A program made the position numbers and the translations under genes. DNA of 64,000 bases from Vibrio cidicii (GTDB lineage Bacteria; Pseudomonadota; Gammaproteobacteria; Enterobacterales; Vibrionaceae): contig NZ_CP046804.1 of assembly GCF_009763805.1 (NCBI RefSeq), forward strand, positions 1,922,001-1,986,000, written 5' to 3'. Of the stretch, positions 48,959-58,044 are shown piece after piece (position 1 is the first letter of the stretch; each line of letters starts with the position of its first letter). A model generated the notes under the pieces. The model worked only from the letters and a program-made list of their open reading frames with translations, was not told the DNA's origin and did no database searches.

Positions 48959-50941
48959 TTACGCCTCCTGCTCTTGGTTTTTCATCGGCTCTTGGGCTCC
49001 TTTCTTCTTGCGAAAACGGTAGCGCCTGTCAGAAATCGCCAAAATACCGCCGAGTGACATGATGATAGAGCCAGCCCAGATCCAACGAACAAAAGGTTTG
49101 TAGTAGATACGCACTGCCCATGAGCGGTTATCTTCCAAACGCTCACCCATTGCAATGTATAGATCACGCGTAATACCACGGTCGATCGCCGCTTCAGTCA
49201 TCATGGATTTCGCTGTACGGTAGAAGCGTTTTTCCGCATGCAAGGTATTGATGTAATTACCATTATGACTAATTTCAAAGTCAGCGATATAGCCATCGTA
49301 GTTCGGACCGTCTTTATCTCTCAGACCGGAGAAGTAGAAGTCGTAGCCTTGGATTTGGAAATGCTCACCCGGTGCCAAACGTACATCTCGCTCAATGCTG
49401 AAATTTTGCACCATGGCAATGCCGATCACCGTTACCGCCAAACCGATGTGACCTAACATCATTGCCCAGTGGCTGCGCTGCAGTTTACCTACGCCTTCAA
49501 CCAATGAGTGGCGATGAGTCGCGCGTTGATGCAGTTCAAAAGCGTGCATTGTGATGATCCAAATCGCCATCACCCAGCCAATGTAAGCCATGGCATCAAA
49601 GAAGTCCGCGAGTAGGTAGACACACAATGCGCCGAGACCGAGTGAAATCACCGCTGAGATCAGCATCGGTTTGTACAAAGACGAGAGCTGGTCACGCTTC
49701 CAACGGATCAGTGGGCCGATCCCCAGCAGGAAAGCAAACGGCATCATCAACCAAGCGAAAAGCATATTAAAGAACGGCGCGCCAATAGAGACCGAACCCA
49801 ACCCCAACTGCTTATGCACTAGCGGCAGTAAGGTACCAACCAGAACCACCACGAGAGCGGCGATGAGCATGACGTTGTTCGCCAGCAAGGCATTTTCTCG
49901 CGAAATGAGATCAAAGTTGCCGCGAACTCGCACCGATGCGCCTTTAACGGCAAACAGCAGCAGTGAGCCGCCGATGACAAACACCAAGAAGCCAAGAATA
50001 AACATACCGCGCGCAGGATCAGAAGCAAAAGCATGCACCGAAACCAAAATACCCGAACGGACCAAGAAGGTGCCAAGCAGGCTGAGCGAAAACGCCGAAA
50101 TCGCGAGCAGTACCGTCCAGGCTTTAAAAGTGCCGCGTTTTTCAGTGACTGCTAACGAGTGCATGAGCGCCGTGCCTGCCAACCAAGGCATGAACGAGGC
50201 GTTTTCTACTGGATCCCAGAACCACCAGCCGCCCCAGCCAAGCTCGTAATATGCCCACCAAGAACCCAGAGCAATGCCTAAGGTCAAAAAGACCCAAGCC
50301 GCCGTTGTCCACGGACGAGACCAACGCGCCCAAGCGGTATCCAATCGACCAGTCATCAGCGAGGCAATCGCAAACGAGAAGGCGACCGAAAAGCCGACGT
50401 AGCCCATGTAGAGCATTGGCGGATGGACGATAAGACCCGGGTCTTGCAACAGCGGGTTAAGATCGCGCCCATCAACCGGGAAGAAGGGTAGAGTACGTAA
50501 GAATGGGTTCGATGTGACGATGATGAACAGCAAAAAGCCAACAGAGATCATCCCCATGACGGCCAACACTCGCGCAACCGATTCTTGCGGCATACCGCGG
50601 CTAAAAGTGGCGACGGCAACGGTCCAAGCAGCTTGGATCAAGACCCACAGCAGTAAAGATCCCTCGTGAGCGCCCCAAACCGCGGTGAGACGATAATACC
50701 ATGGTAACTGGCTGTTTGAGTTACTCGCGACGTATTGCAAGGTGAAATCGTTGGCATAAAAGCCATACGCAAGCGCGGCGAAGGAGAAGAGCAACATCAA
50801 GAACATCGCCCAAGAGAGAGGGCGTGCACTATTCATCAGCATGGTGTTGTTGTTGGAAGCCCCCCACAAAGGCAATACGCTCAACAAAACAGCCATTGAC
50901 AGAGAGAGGATCAGGGCAAAATGCCCAATTTCAGCAATCAT
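48959..50941 (-). CDS. ccmF: haem lyase CcmF
   Basis: The large integral membrane protein that attaches haem to apocytochrome c. About 15 hydrophobic segments are visible. The WWD haem-handling motif is [20 protein letters not shown], and conserved His residues occur around it ([24 protein letters not shown]). The 660 residues match. Its ATG overlaps the ccmE stop (ATGA). No frame break. Confidence 0.96.
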   Translation of the reverse strand: MIAEIGHFALILSLSMAVLLSVLPLWGASNNNTMLMNSARPLSWAMFLMLLFSFAALAYGFYANDFTLQYVASNSNSQLPWYYRLTAVWGAHEGSLLLWVLIQAAWTVAVATFSRGMPQESVARVLAVMGMISVGFLLFIIVTSNPFLRTLPFFPVDGRDLNPLLQDPGLIVHPPMLYMGYVGFSVAFSFAIASLMTGRLDTAWARWSRPWTTAAWVFLTLGIALGSWWAYYELGWGGWWFWDPVENASFMPWLAGTALMHSLAVTEKRGTFKAWTVLLAISAFSLSLLGTFLVRSGILVSVHAFASDPARGMFILGFLVFVIGGSLLLFAVKGASVRVRGNFDLISRENALLANNVMLIAALVVVLVGTLLPLVHKQLGLGSVSIGAPFFNMLFAWLMMPFAFLLGIGPLIRWKRDQLSSLYKPMLISAVISLGLGALCVYLLADFFDAMAYIGWVMAIWIITMHAFELHQRATHRHSLVEGVGKLQRSHWAMMLGHIGLAVTVIGIAMVQNFSIERDVRLAPGEHFQIQGYDFYFSGLRDKDGPNYDGYIADFEISHNGNYINTLHAEKRFYRTAKSMMTEAAIDRGITRDLYIAMGERLEDNRSWAVRIYYKPFVRWIWAGSIIMSLGGILAISDRRYRFRKKKGAQEPMKNQEQEA

Positions 50942-51424
50942 TGACCACTCCCCTGTTTTTGCTCTGTGGTGTACTGCAACGGTGCATGATTTTTTTCCAT
51001 CGCTTCGGCAATTTCTGGCGGCATATACTCTTCATCGTGTTTTGCCAGCACTTCGAAAGCTTCTACTGTGGTCGCATTCTTGAGCACGCCTTGAGCCACT
51101 ATGCCCTGCCCTTCACGGAACAGATCCGGAAGTATGCCTTCATATTCGATGGTCACTTTCGGTCCTACATCAGCAAGTTCGAAGCTCACTTTCAGTGATT
51201 CAGGATCGCGACGAAACCGATCCCTTCACCACCATTCCACCAATTCGCAGCCGCTGCCCCACTTCGGGTTTGGTACCATCATCTTTGCCTTGAACGAGCT
51301 CAGTTGGCGTGTAAAACAGGTCCATATTCTGGCTCAGCGCATACAACATCAAACCAATGGTCGCCCCAATGCCGACAAAGATGGCTAAGATAATACTCAG
51401 TCTCTTTTTACGTCTTGGATTCAT
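50938..51424 (-). CDS. ccmE: haem chaperone CcmE, split by a GTTTC frameshift
   Basis: CcmE binds haem covalently through a His and carries it to CcmF. The first frame has the anchor ([20 protein letters not shown]) and [13 protein letters not shown], then stops. The second has [20 protein letters not shown] and the haem-binding His with Tyr in [12 protein letters not shown]. Removing one T of GTTTC (A-run 51214-51216) gives [17 protein letters not shown] and 161 residues, the normal size. It overlaps ccmD and ccmF by four bases each. Confidence 0.95.
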
Positions 51425-51627
51425 AGGGTGTTCTCCATATTCTTGGCGGCATCAATACGGGCTTGTCGATCAACTTTTGCTTTCACTTCGTCAAGCAAAG
51501 CACCTGTGCGGCGAGCACTGCTTACGTATAAAGCCAGCATGGCAAAAAAAGTAATAGCAAATGAGCCCCACACATACGCTGCGTAGCCACCCATTGCAAA
51601 AAAATCACTCAGAGATTCAAAATACAT
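51421..51627 (-). CDS. ccmD: haem exporter protein CcmD
   Basis: A 68-residue membrane protein needed to release holo-CcmE from CcmABC. One helix ([20 protein letters not shown]) is followed by a basic tail, and the start [20 protein letters not shown] is the family N-terminus. It lies 11 bp behind ccmC and overlaps ccmE by four bases. Confidence 0.94.
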   Translation of the reverse strand: MYFESLSDFFAMGGYAAYVWGSFAITFFAMLALYVSSARRTGALLDEVKAKVDRQARIDAAKNMENTL

Positions 51628-51638
51628 GGCTCAATACC

Positions 51639-52382
51639 TCACTGAGTTTTAGCCAAAGCGAGCTCTTTCACCCAAGGGCGATGACTCTCTTTACTTAAAA
51701 TTTCATTGCGAAAACGCACCATTGCGACCGCACCAAAGAAGAACGCAAAACCAAAAATGTTCAGAAGTAACGGCCAAAGCATTGAAGCTGATATGGACGG
51801 TTTGGCAAATTTAGTAATCGTGGCGCCTTGGTGAAGCGTATTCCACCACTCAACTGAAAAGTGGATAATCGGTAGGTTGACTACACCAACAATCGCCAAT
51901 ATGCCTGCGGCTTTCGCAGCGGTTTTTTGATCATCAAAAGCGTGATAAAGGGCAATCACGCCCAGATAGAGAAACAGCAGGATCAACTCTGAAGTTAGGC
52001 GTGCATCCCAAACCCACCAAGTTCCCCACATGGGCTTACCCCAAACTGCGCCCGTCACTAAAGCGATAAAGGTATACACAGCGCCAATCGGAGCCATCGC
52101 CAGCGCTGCCATATCGGCGAGACGTAGTTGCCATACGATGCCAATAAACGCGGCTATCGCCATCGACATGTACACCCCCATAGACCAAATGGCCGATGGG
52201 ACATGGATATAAATGATACGGAAACTATCGCCCTGTTGGTAATCTGATGGGGCAAACGCCAACCCCCAAATGCTGCCAACGAGCAACAAAATTAAGGCCA
52301 GCACAGAAAACCAAGGCAACAATTTACCACTGAGTTGGTAAGCTGCCTCCGGCTTTGCATAGGGATGGAGCCATTTCCACAT
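51639..52382 (-). CDS. ccmC: haem exporter protein CcmC
   Basis: CcmC loads haem onto CcmE. Six membrane segments and the WWD motif GTWWVWDARLTSELILLFLY are seen, with the flanking His residues (IIYIHVPSAIWSMG; NLPIIHFSVEWWNTLH). 247 residues is normal. It is separated from ccmB by about 107 bp, the largest gap in this operon. Confidence 0.96.
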   Translation of the reverse strand: MWKWLHPYAKPEAAYQLSGKLLPWFSVLALILLLVGSIWGLAFAPSDYQQGDSFRIIYIHVPSAIWSMGVYMSMAIAAFIGIVWQLRLADMAALAMAPIGAVYTFIALVTGAVWGKPMWGTWWVWDARLTSELILLFLYLGVIALYHAFDDQKTAAKAAGILAIVGVVNLPIIHFSVEWWNTLHQGATITKFAKPSISASMLWPLLLNIFGFAFFFGAVAMVRFRNEILSKESHRPWVKELALAKTQ

Positions 52383-52489
52383 GTCTATTTCTCACTCTAC
52401 TTCACAGGACACAAACAGCGTGTGACACACTCGCTGTGCGATCGTTATTTTTATTAGTGTAATCTTGTTGCAAAGGTGATTTGACACAC

Positions 52490-53158
52490 CTAGTTAACGC
52501 TGACTCTCAGAGCCGCACTTATTGCAAATGGAGTTAAGGTTGTTGCTCCCACGAGCATCGCACCCAAAATGGCCAGTTGGCCGCTGTAACCCATTCCTAA
52601 TGCCGCGGCATCAATCGCCGAGGTAGCAAAAATCAAAATAGGGATGTACAGAGGTAGGATCAATAAGCTCAATAGCACACCACCTTTTTGTAACCCGACA
52701 GTTAACCCGACACCAATCGCACCGATAAAACTGAGCGTCGGTGTGCCCACAAGCAGTGTCAACACCACCGCTAACCAAGTATTAAAGTCGAGCGATAAAA
52801 TAATCGCCAATACTGGACTAATCAAAATCAGCGGCAAGCCTGTCAATACCCAATGGGATATGACCTTAGAGATCACCACAAGTTGTAATGGGATTGGCAT
52901 CAGCATCATTTGCTCAAGCGAGCCATCTTGAAAATCGTCACGAAATAACCGCTCAAGCGATAATAAAGCTGAAAGCAGCGCAGCAACCCACACAATGCCT
53001 GCAGCGATTCGTGCTAATAGATTGGGCTCTGGACCAATGCTGAGTGGAAATAAGGTAATCACGATGATGAAAAACCACAGTGGATTTAATACGTCAGCTT
53101 GACGTCGAAACGCTATCAGCAATTCACGGCGGATAATGGTCGTCATGGCCGAAATCAT
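52490..53158 (-). CDS. ccmB: haem exporter protein CcmB
   Basis: The membrane partner of the CcmA ATPase, with six hydrophobic segments and the start MISAMTTIIRRELLIAFRRQ. I take ATG 53158; ATG 53146 (MTTII) is an alternative, and the open frame back to 53203 lies inside ccmA. About 222 residues. It includes the typical FRDDFQDGSLEQMMLMPIPL segment. Confidence 0.93.
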   Translation of the reverse strand: MISAMTTIIRRELLIAFRRQADVLNPLWFFIIVITLFPLSIGPEPNLLARIAAGIVWVAALLSALLSLERLFRDDFQDGSLEQMMLMPIPLQLVVISKVISHWVLTGLPLILISPVLAIILSLDFNTWLAVVLTLLVGTPTLSFIGAIGVGLTVGLQKGGVLLSLLILPLYIPILIFATSAIDAAALGMGYSGQLAILGAMLVGATTLTPFAISAALRVSVN

Positions 53159-53159
53159 A

Positions 53160-53786
53160 TTAGTCACCCAACTTAATTTTTCTGAGTTTCGGACTATCAG
53201 CAAACATGTCCTGATGTGTCGTCAAAATAACAATGCCGTCATTCTCAGCGTGATGAGCAAAAAGCGCCTCTAGAACTTTTACCCCTTGCTTATCTATCGC
53301 AGTGAGCGGTTCATCCAAAATCCAGAGAACTTGTTTGCTCAGCCACAACCGCGCCAGTGCAACTCTTCGCTGCTGACCCGCAGACAGTTGGCCGACCGGT
53401 ACATCTTCTCGACCGACAAGTCCGACTTTAGCCAAGGCTTGAAAAATCGCCTCCTGGGAAGAAGAGTGCTGGTGAACAGATTGATAAAAACTGAGATTTT
53501 CAAATGCTGTCAGCTCTCTTTTTACTCCGGTCTGGTGACCGAGAAATAAGAGATCTTGATGAAACTCATCTCTGCTTTTGTCAATTCGCTCCCCTTTCCA
53601 CAGGATCTCTCCCTCTTCTTTGTCGCCTAACCCTGTGATAATGCGCAGCAAAGTGGTTTTGCCAGTGCCGTTACGCCCCTCGATCTGCACCAGTTCTCCG
53701 GGTTGGATAGAAAATGTCAAGTTCTCGAAAAGAACGCGTTCGTCACGAATCGCAGTTAGATTTGATACTTCCAGCATATGCTTCAT
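53160..53786 (-). CDS. ccmA: cytochrome c maturation ABC transporter ATP-binding protein CcmA
   Basis: ABC ATPase with Walker [16 protein letters not shown], signature [16 protein letters not shown] and Walker [14 protein letters not shown]. The CcmABC complex releases haem-loaded CcmE rather than exporting haem. 208 residues; MKHMLEVSN or MLEVSN could be the start. First gene of the ccm operon, immediately before ccmB. Confidence 0.95.
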   Translation of the reverse strand: MKHMLEVSNLTAIRDERVLFENLTFSIQPGELVQIEGRNGTGKTTLLRIITGLGDKEEGEILWKGERIDKSRDEFHQDLLFLGHQTGVKRELTAFENLSFYQSVHQHSSSQEAIFQALAKVGLVGREDVPVGQLSAGQQRRVALARLWLSKQVLWILDEPLTAIDKQGVKVLEALFAHHAENDGIVILTTHQDMFADSPKLRKIKLGD

Positions 53787-53964
53787 GGCTACATAAAATG
53801 AGCGGGTATATTAGCACATCTGTTCCGAGACAAGACAGGATAACAGGGTGTTCAACTTTGTAACTTCGTGAGAAATTGTTAACTGCTATCACAATTATTT
53901 AAATCTACGTCTAAAGGGGGATAGAGAATGGTTGAACCTTGTTCCAAGTGTTTCATGCAAAAGC

Positions 53965-53990
53965 AAAAAAGAAGCCGAAGCTTCTTTTTA
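53965..53990 (-). terminator. terminator of the chemotaxis operon
   Basis: AAAAAGAAGC and GCTTCTTTTT form a perfect stem with a CGAA loop (53976-53979). It lies about 20 bp behind the DUF2802 gene and ends the flhF-to-DUF2802 transcript before ccmA. Confidence 0.85.
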
Positions 53991-54007
53991 TTTAACTGAT
54001 TTCACGT

Positions 54008-54505
54008 TTATCGCCGTCCTTTGGGACGTTGAGCACGCGGAGGCTCAAATTCATTGGGATGACCACTCAACGGCGGAATTTTCTCTTTACCCGCAATTTT
54101 CTTTTGCAGTGACAGCATCAGCTCCGCTTCAGCCTTAGGTAGCTCACACTCTTCAATCAGCTCGTTAATATCCGCACCGAGCTGAACCATCTTACTTGCT
54201 CTAGTGTAGAGTCGGCCATCTGTATCCGCCTGCTCTAACTCCACAATACGCTCGTTGAGATGTTGAATAATATCTTGCTGTTCAGTCACTCTCTGCCCCA
54301 GCCCGACAACAACGGAACGCACTTCAAGTAACTGTTTATTCGCCTTTTGTAGCTCTTTTTCAACGCTGCGCTGTTGCAGACGCTGTTGATCTTGCTGCTT
54401 CTGCAAGACATTCTTAGTACGCCACTGCACTAATAACAGCAGCAACACCACCAATACAGCCCCACCGATCCACACTGCGGGGCTTTGGAAAAACGCGTCT
54501 GCCAT
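54008..54505 (-). CDS. DUF2802 domain protein behind cheW
   Basis: A 165-residue protein with an N-terminal membrane helix (WIGGAVLVVLLLLLVQW), a long coiled coil (KNVLQKQQDQQRLQQRSVEK onward) and a DUF2802-like C-terminal helix-turn-helix-type segment (ASKMVQLGADINELIEECEL). Its stop-start arrangement with cheW overlaps by one base, so it belongs to the chemotaxis transcript. The function is not known; a membrane-anchored accessory of the polar array is conceivable. Confidence 0.85.
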   Translation of the reverse strand: MADAFFQSPAVWIGGAVLVVLLLLLVQWRTKNVLQKQQDQQRLQQRSVEKELQKANKQLLEVRSVVVGLGQRVTEQQDIIQHLNERIVELEQADTDGRLYTRASKMVQLGADINELIEECELPKAEAELMLSLQKKIAGKEKIPPLSGHPNEFEPPRAQRPKGRR

Positions 54506-55000
54506 TACAGATGAGCCATCTCATCCCATTCTTCGTCAGTCAGGAGTTTGTTCAAGTCAACCAAGATCAGCAGCTTACCGTCACGGTTGCTGACACCTTG
54601 AATGAACTTAGCACTCTCATCGGTACCCACTGAAGGTGTTGAATCGATTTCAGAAGAACGTAGATAAACGACTTCAGCTACACTGTCTACCAAGATACCA
54701 ATCACTTGATGTTCAGACTCAATCACAATAATACGTGTGTTATCCGTCACTTCACCTTCCATCAAACCAAAACGGGCACGCGTGTCGATAACGGTTACGA
54801 CATTGCCACGTAGGTTGATAATGCCTAGCACATAATCAGGGGCGCCAGGAAACTGGAGCGATTTCCGTGTAGCGAAGAACTTCGCGCACCTGCATTACGT
54901 TGATGCCGTAAGTTTCTTCTTCCAGCTGGAACGTCACCCACTGAAGTACTTCATCACTTGTTTTATCTTTTTTCACTTCTACTTCGTTAGAATGAGACAT
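54505..55000 (-). CDS. cheW: chemotaxis coupling protein CheW, split by a GTTTC frameshift
   Basis: CheW links chemoreceptors to CheA. The N-terminal part from ATG 55000 (MSHSNEVEVKKDKTSDEVLQ, then QWVTFQLEEETYGINVMQVR) is in one frame, and LGIINLRGNVVTVIDTRARF to the end is in the next. Removing one T of GTTTC (A-run 54850-54852) gives EIAPVPGAPDYVLGIINLRG, the universal CheW sequence, and 164 residues. Without the fix only the C-terminal 108 residues look open. It follows parP by about 40 bp. Confidence 0.95.
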
Positions 55001-55040
55001 AGGTAATCCTCGTTAATGTCGTTCCCGACTTCTCAAATGC

Positions 55041-56106
55041 TTAATTTAGTGATTTTACATCTAGTCCGGCATTTAGCATGGAAATTAATGCTTCTACATG
55101 AATTAAAGCACACATTTTTTCTTTCACCATCCCAGCAAGCCACGGACGTTTACCCGATTGCTCGCGCCAACGCACCTTCTGCGGATAAAGTAACTCGGTC
55201 CCTAAAAGCTTACTGCTGGCAAGCCCCCACATGCTAGACCCCAACATAACGATGTACTGATAGTGGGCTTTGTACTCGTCATCTTTCAGTTTGTCCGGCA
55301 TCACCCACTTGGCCGTATCGACCACATCTAGCTGCTGATCGCGATTTGTCTGTAGACCAAGATACCATCCGGGGCGACCAATCAAGTGGTTTAGTGTGGT
55401 CATCTGGTGAATGCCGCCAAGCTCATCCAGCGGCACAGCAAATGTGACGCTATTGACTTCAAAATAGAGTACCTGAAACGCTTCTGAGCGTTGAGTTGAG
55501 GTCCACTCACGTTTCCCTGCACCAGAAGTTTGCGTCTCAGGTTTCGGTTCTACTTTTACATGCTCTTCTATTTTTGCTTCAAGCTCGACCTGCTCTTGTA
55601 CTGTCCTCTCTGGTTCTATCTCATCAATAGTAGGTTGGGCGATTGACAATTCCGAAAGGGTCCAATCTTGGATCTCTTCAACCTCATCAGCAATATCCCA
55701 CTCTTGAATTTCTTCAACCAAGTCGACTTGCGAAACAAAAACCTCTTGCTCTACAGGTTTAAGCGTCTCTTCTTTCAAACTGGCTATTTGCGCAGTATTT
55801 TGCTCAAGTAGCTCATCAATACCCAGCTCATCAACCACGTTGGTTGATTCCAATTGACTTAGAAGACGCTGAACATCCTCAAGATTGGGCGCTTCAAGTT
55901 CTTTAACCTCTATTTCCGCGTAACTGTATGATTCCGGTTCTGAATACTGTAGCTTCAACTCGGGCTCATGCTCTGACGTCTGCCACATAGCCTCGGAAAC
56001 TCGGCTCGGTGATAATCAGCTCAAGCTCCTGCTCTTCGGATAGTAAAGCACTGAAATAATCGTCTAAAGCTTGTTCGCTCGATAACACCGCTTCTTTGCT
56101 ACTCAT
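55041..56106 (-). CDS. parP: polar chemotaxis array protein ParP, split by a GTTTC frameshift
   Basis: ParP has a C-terminal CheW-like (AIF) domain (YFEVNSVTFAVPLDELGGIH, RPGWYLGLQTNRDQQLDVVD, GKRPWLAGMVKEKMCALIHV) behind an acidic, Pro-poor N-terminal region. It ties CheA to the array and to ParC. The N-terminus from ATG 56106 (MSSKEAVLSSEQALDDYF) is in one frame. Removing one T of GTTTC (A-run 55997-55999) gives ITEPSSEAMWQTSEHEP and 354 residues. Its ATG lies inside the parC end, an 8-bp overlap. Order parC-parP-cheW is the Vibrio arrangement. Confidence 0.92.
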
Positions 56107-56875
56107 CAATCGCCAACCTCTCGAGGTAAATCAGCAACTGCTTGTAAGCAAATACACCGCGGCTGCCATCCGCAAAGTGCGAAGCTGGGAGGCGTTTTAA
56201 ACTTGCATCTCTAAATTTAGTGTCAATTGGCACCGCCGATGTCCAAACTTTATCAGGATAATCTTTTTTCAACTGGGTTAATGTTTGCAAAGATGCCTTA
56301 GTTCGTTTGTCATACATGGTCGGAACTATCGTCACTTTAAACGGATCACGACGAGACTTTTGCATAATGGTCAGCGTTCGGATCATGCGTTCTAACCCCT
56401 TCATGGCAAGAAATTCCGTCTGAACGGGGATCAAAATACGATCACTCGCTGCCAACGCATTGACCATCATCACACCCAGAATCGGCGGGCAGTCAATCAG
56501 TACGTAGTCGTACTCTTTCGACAACGCCATCAAAGCACGCTTGAGAATCAACCCCATCCCACTGCGGTTACCCATAACACGATCTAGAGTCGCCAAAGAC
56601 ATGTGCGCCGGAATTATGTCGATGCCTTCGATATCGGTTTTCATCACCAGAGGTTTTACGCTCTCACGACTAAACTCTCTAAGCTGGAATAAATCAAAAA
56701 GACTACTAGACACTCCGTCGGGGTCAAACCCAAGATAAGTAGTCAAAGAAGCATGGGGGTCAGTGTCAACTAACAACACGCTATGCCCTTTCTTACTCAG
56801 CAAGCCAGCTAAAGTCACTGTGGTGGTCGTTTTTCCGACGCCGCCTTTTTGGTTCGCTACACTCCAGACAATCAT
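56099..56875 (-). CDS. parC: ParA-like ATPase ParC, polar localiser of chemotaxis arrays
   Basis: A MinD/ParA-type ATPase: the deviant Walker A VANQKGGVGKTTTTVTLAGL at the N-terminus, VLLVDTDPHASLTTYLGF and the Walker B-like YVLIDCPPILG. 258 residues. In Vibrio, ParC recruits chemotaxis proteins to the pole and is itself placed by HubP. Its location between cheB and parP supports that assignment over a chromosome or plasmid ParA (no parB, no parS). Confidence 0.94.
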   Translation of the reverse strand: MIVWSVANQKGGVGKTTTTVTLAGLLSKKGHSVLLVDTDPHASLTTYLGFDPDGVSSSLFDLFQLREFSRESVKPLVMKTDIEGIDIIPAHMSLATLDRVMGNRSGMGLILKRALMALSKEYDYVLIDCPPILGVMMVNALAASDRILIPVQTEFLAMKGLERMIRTLTIMQKSRRDPFKVTIVPTMYDKRTKASLQTLTQLKKDYPDKVWTSAVPIDTKFRDASLKRLPASHFADGSRGVFAYKQLLIYLERLAIDE

Positions 56876-56883
56876 ACCTTTCC

Positions 56884-58015
56884 TTAGGCCAGCCCAACTT
56901 CAACCAGCATACGCTCAGCAATACGATCTAAAGGCAGGTCTTCACTGGAAATTCCTGCTTTTGCCACCGCCTGAGGCATACCGTAGACAACGCAGCTCTC
57001 TTCGTCTTGAGCCCAAATCGTTGAGCCTGCGGATTTAAGCATGCGTGCACCTTCTCGCCCGTCAGCTCCCATACCAGTCAGTACCATAGAAAGGACTTTG
57101 TCCGCATAAATTTTTGCCGCTGAGCCGAAGGTCACGTCCACACAAGGTTTATAGTTCATTCGCTCGCCGCCATCGATAATTCTCAATCGCGCAGCACCAG
57201 GCCGACCATCAATCATCATCTGCTTACCACCAGGTGCCAAGTAAGCAACGCCAGCTTGTAACACATCACCATCTTCCGCTTCTTTCACTTGGATTTTACA
57301 CAGTGAATTTAAACGGCTTGCAAAGGCAGCAGTGAACGTTGCTGGCATGTGTTGAATTAAAACAATAGGATGCGGGTAATTAGCAGGCAATTTAGTGAGA
57401 ATTTTTTGAAGTGCGACGGGGCCACCAGTAGAAGTGCCAATCGCAGTAAGCTGATATTTTTTCCCGGAAGAGCGAAATTTTGTTGCCACTGGCGCTCGAG
57501 TAGGCGCTGGTGCAGCTACATCACGGCGCAACCCAAAATTGCCACGCATGCTGCCTGAAGGCGAAGCTGGTGCTGTTTCTCTCAACAGGTTGAGCAACAG
57601 GGCGACGCATAAAAGCACGTTTTGCCGCAATCTGCAGAACACGCTGCTGCAACAAAGACACTGCTTCATCACGGTTGCGTGCGATGTCTTCAAATTTTTT
57701 CGGTAGAAAATCCAAAGCCCCAGCGTCAAGTGCATCGAGCGTGGCTTTGGCACCATCATGAGTCAAAGAAGAAAACATTAGAATCGGCGTCGGGACCGAC
57801 GCCATAATTTCACGAACAGCCGAAATGCCATCCATAACCGGCATTTCGATGTCCATTGTAATGACGTCTGGCTTGAGGCGCTGAGCTTTCTCAACCGCCT
57901 CTTTCCCGTTGACTGCAACGTCAATCACCTCTAGGCGCGATTCGGCATTGATGATTTCACTGACGCGTCGTCTGAAAAAGCTTGAATCATCAACTACTAA
58001 TACTTTAATCGCCAT
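56884..58015 (-). CDS. cheB: chemotaxis methylesterase CheB, split by a GAAAC frameshift
   Basis: CheB demethylates receptors. The receiver domain has [13 protein letters not shown] and the phospho-acceptor in [17 protein letters not shown]. The catalytic domain has the Ser in [12 protein letters not shown], the His in [15 protein letters not shown] and the Asp in [15 protein letters not shown]. The first frame ends at 57521 in the linker, and the second carries the esterase. Deleting one A of GAAAC (T-run 57576-57578) gives [12 protein letters not shown] and 376 residues. It lies between cheA and parC. Confidence 0.94.
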
Positions 58016-58044
58016 TTGAATCCTTATAAAAATCGTGGCTCAAA

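Noticed and set aside
56099..56875. ParC as a chromosome or plasmid partition ParA
   Set aside because: No parB or parS-like sites nearby, and it is inside the chemotaxis operon beside parP.
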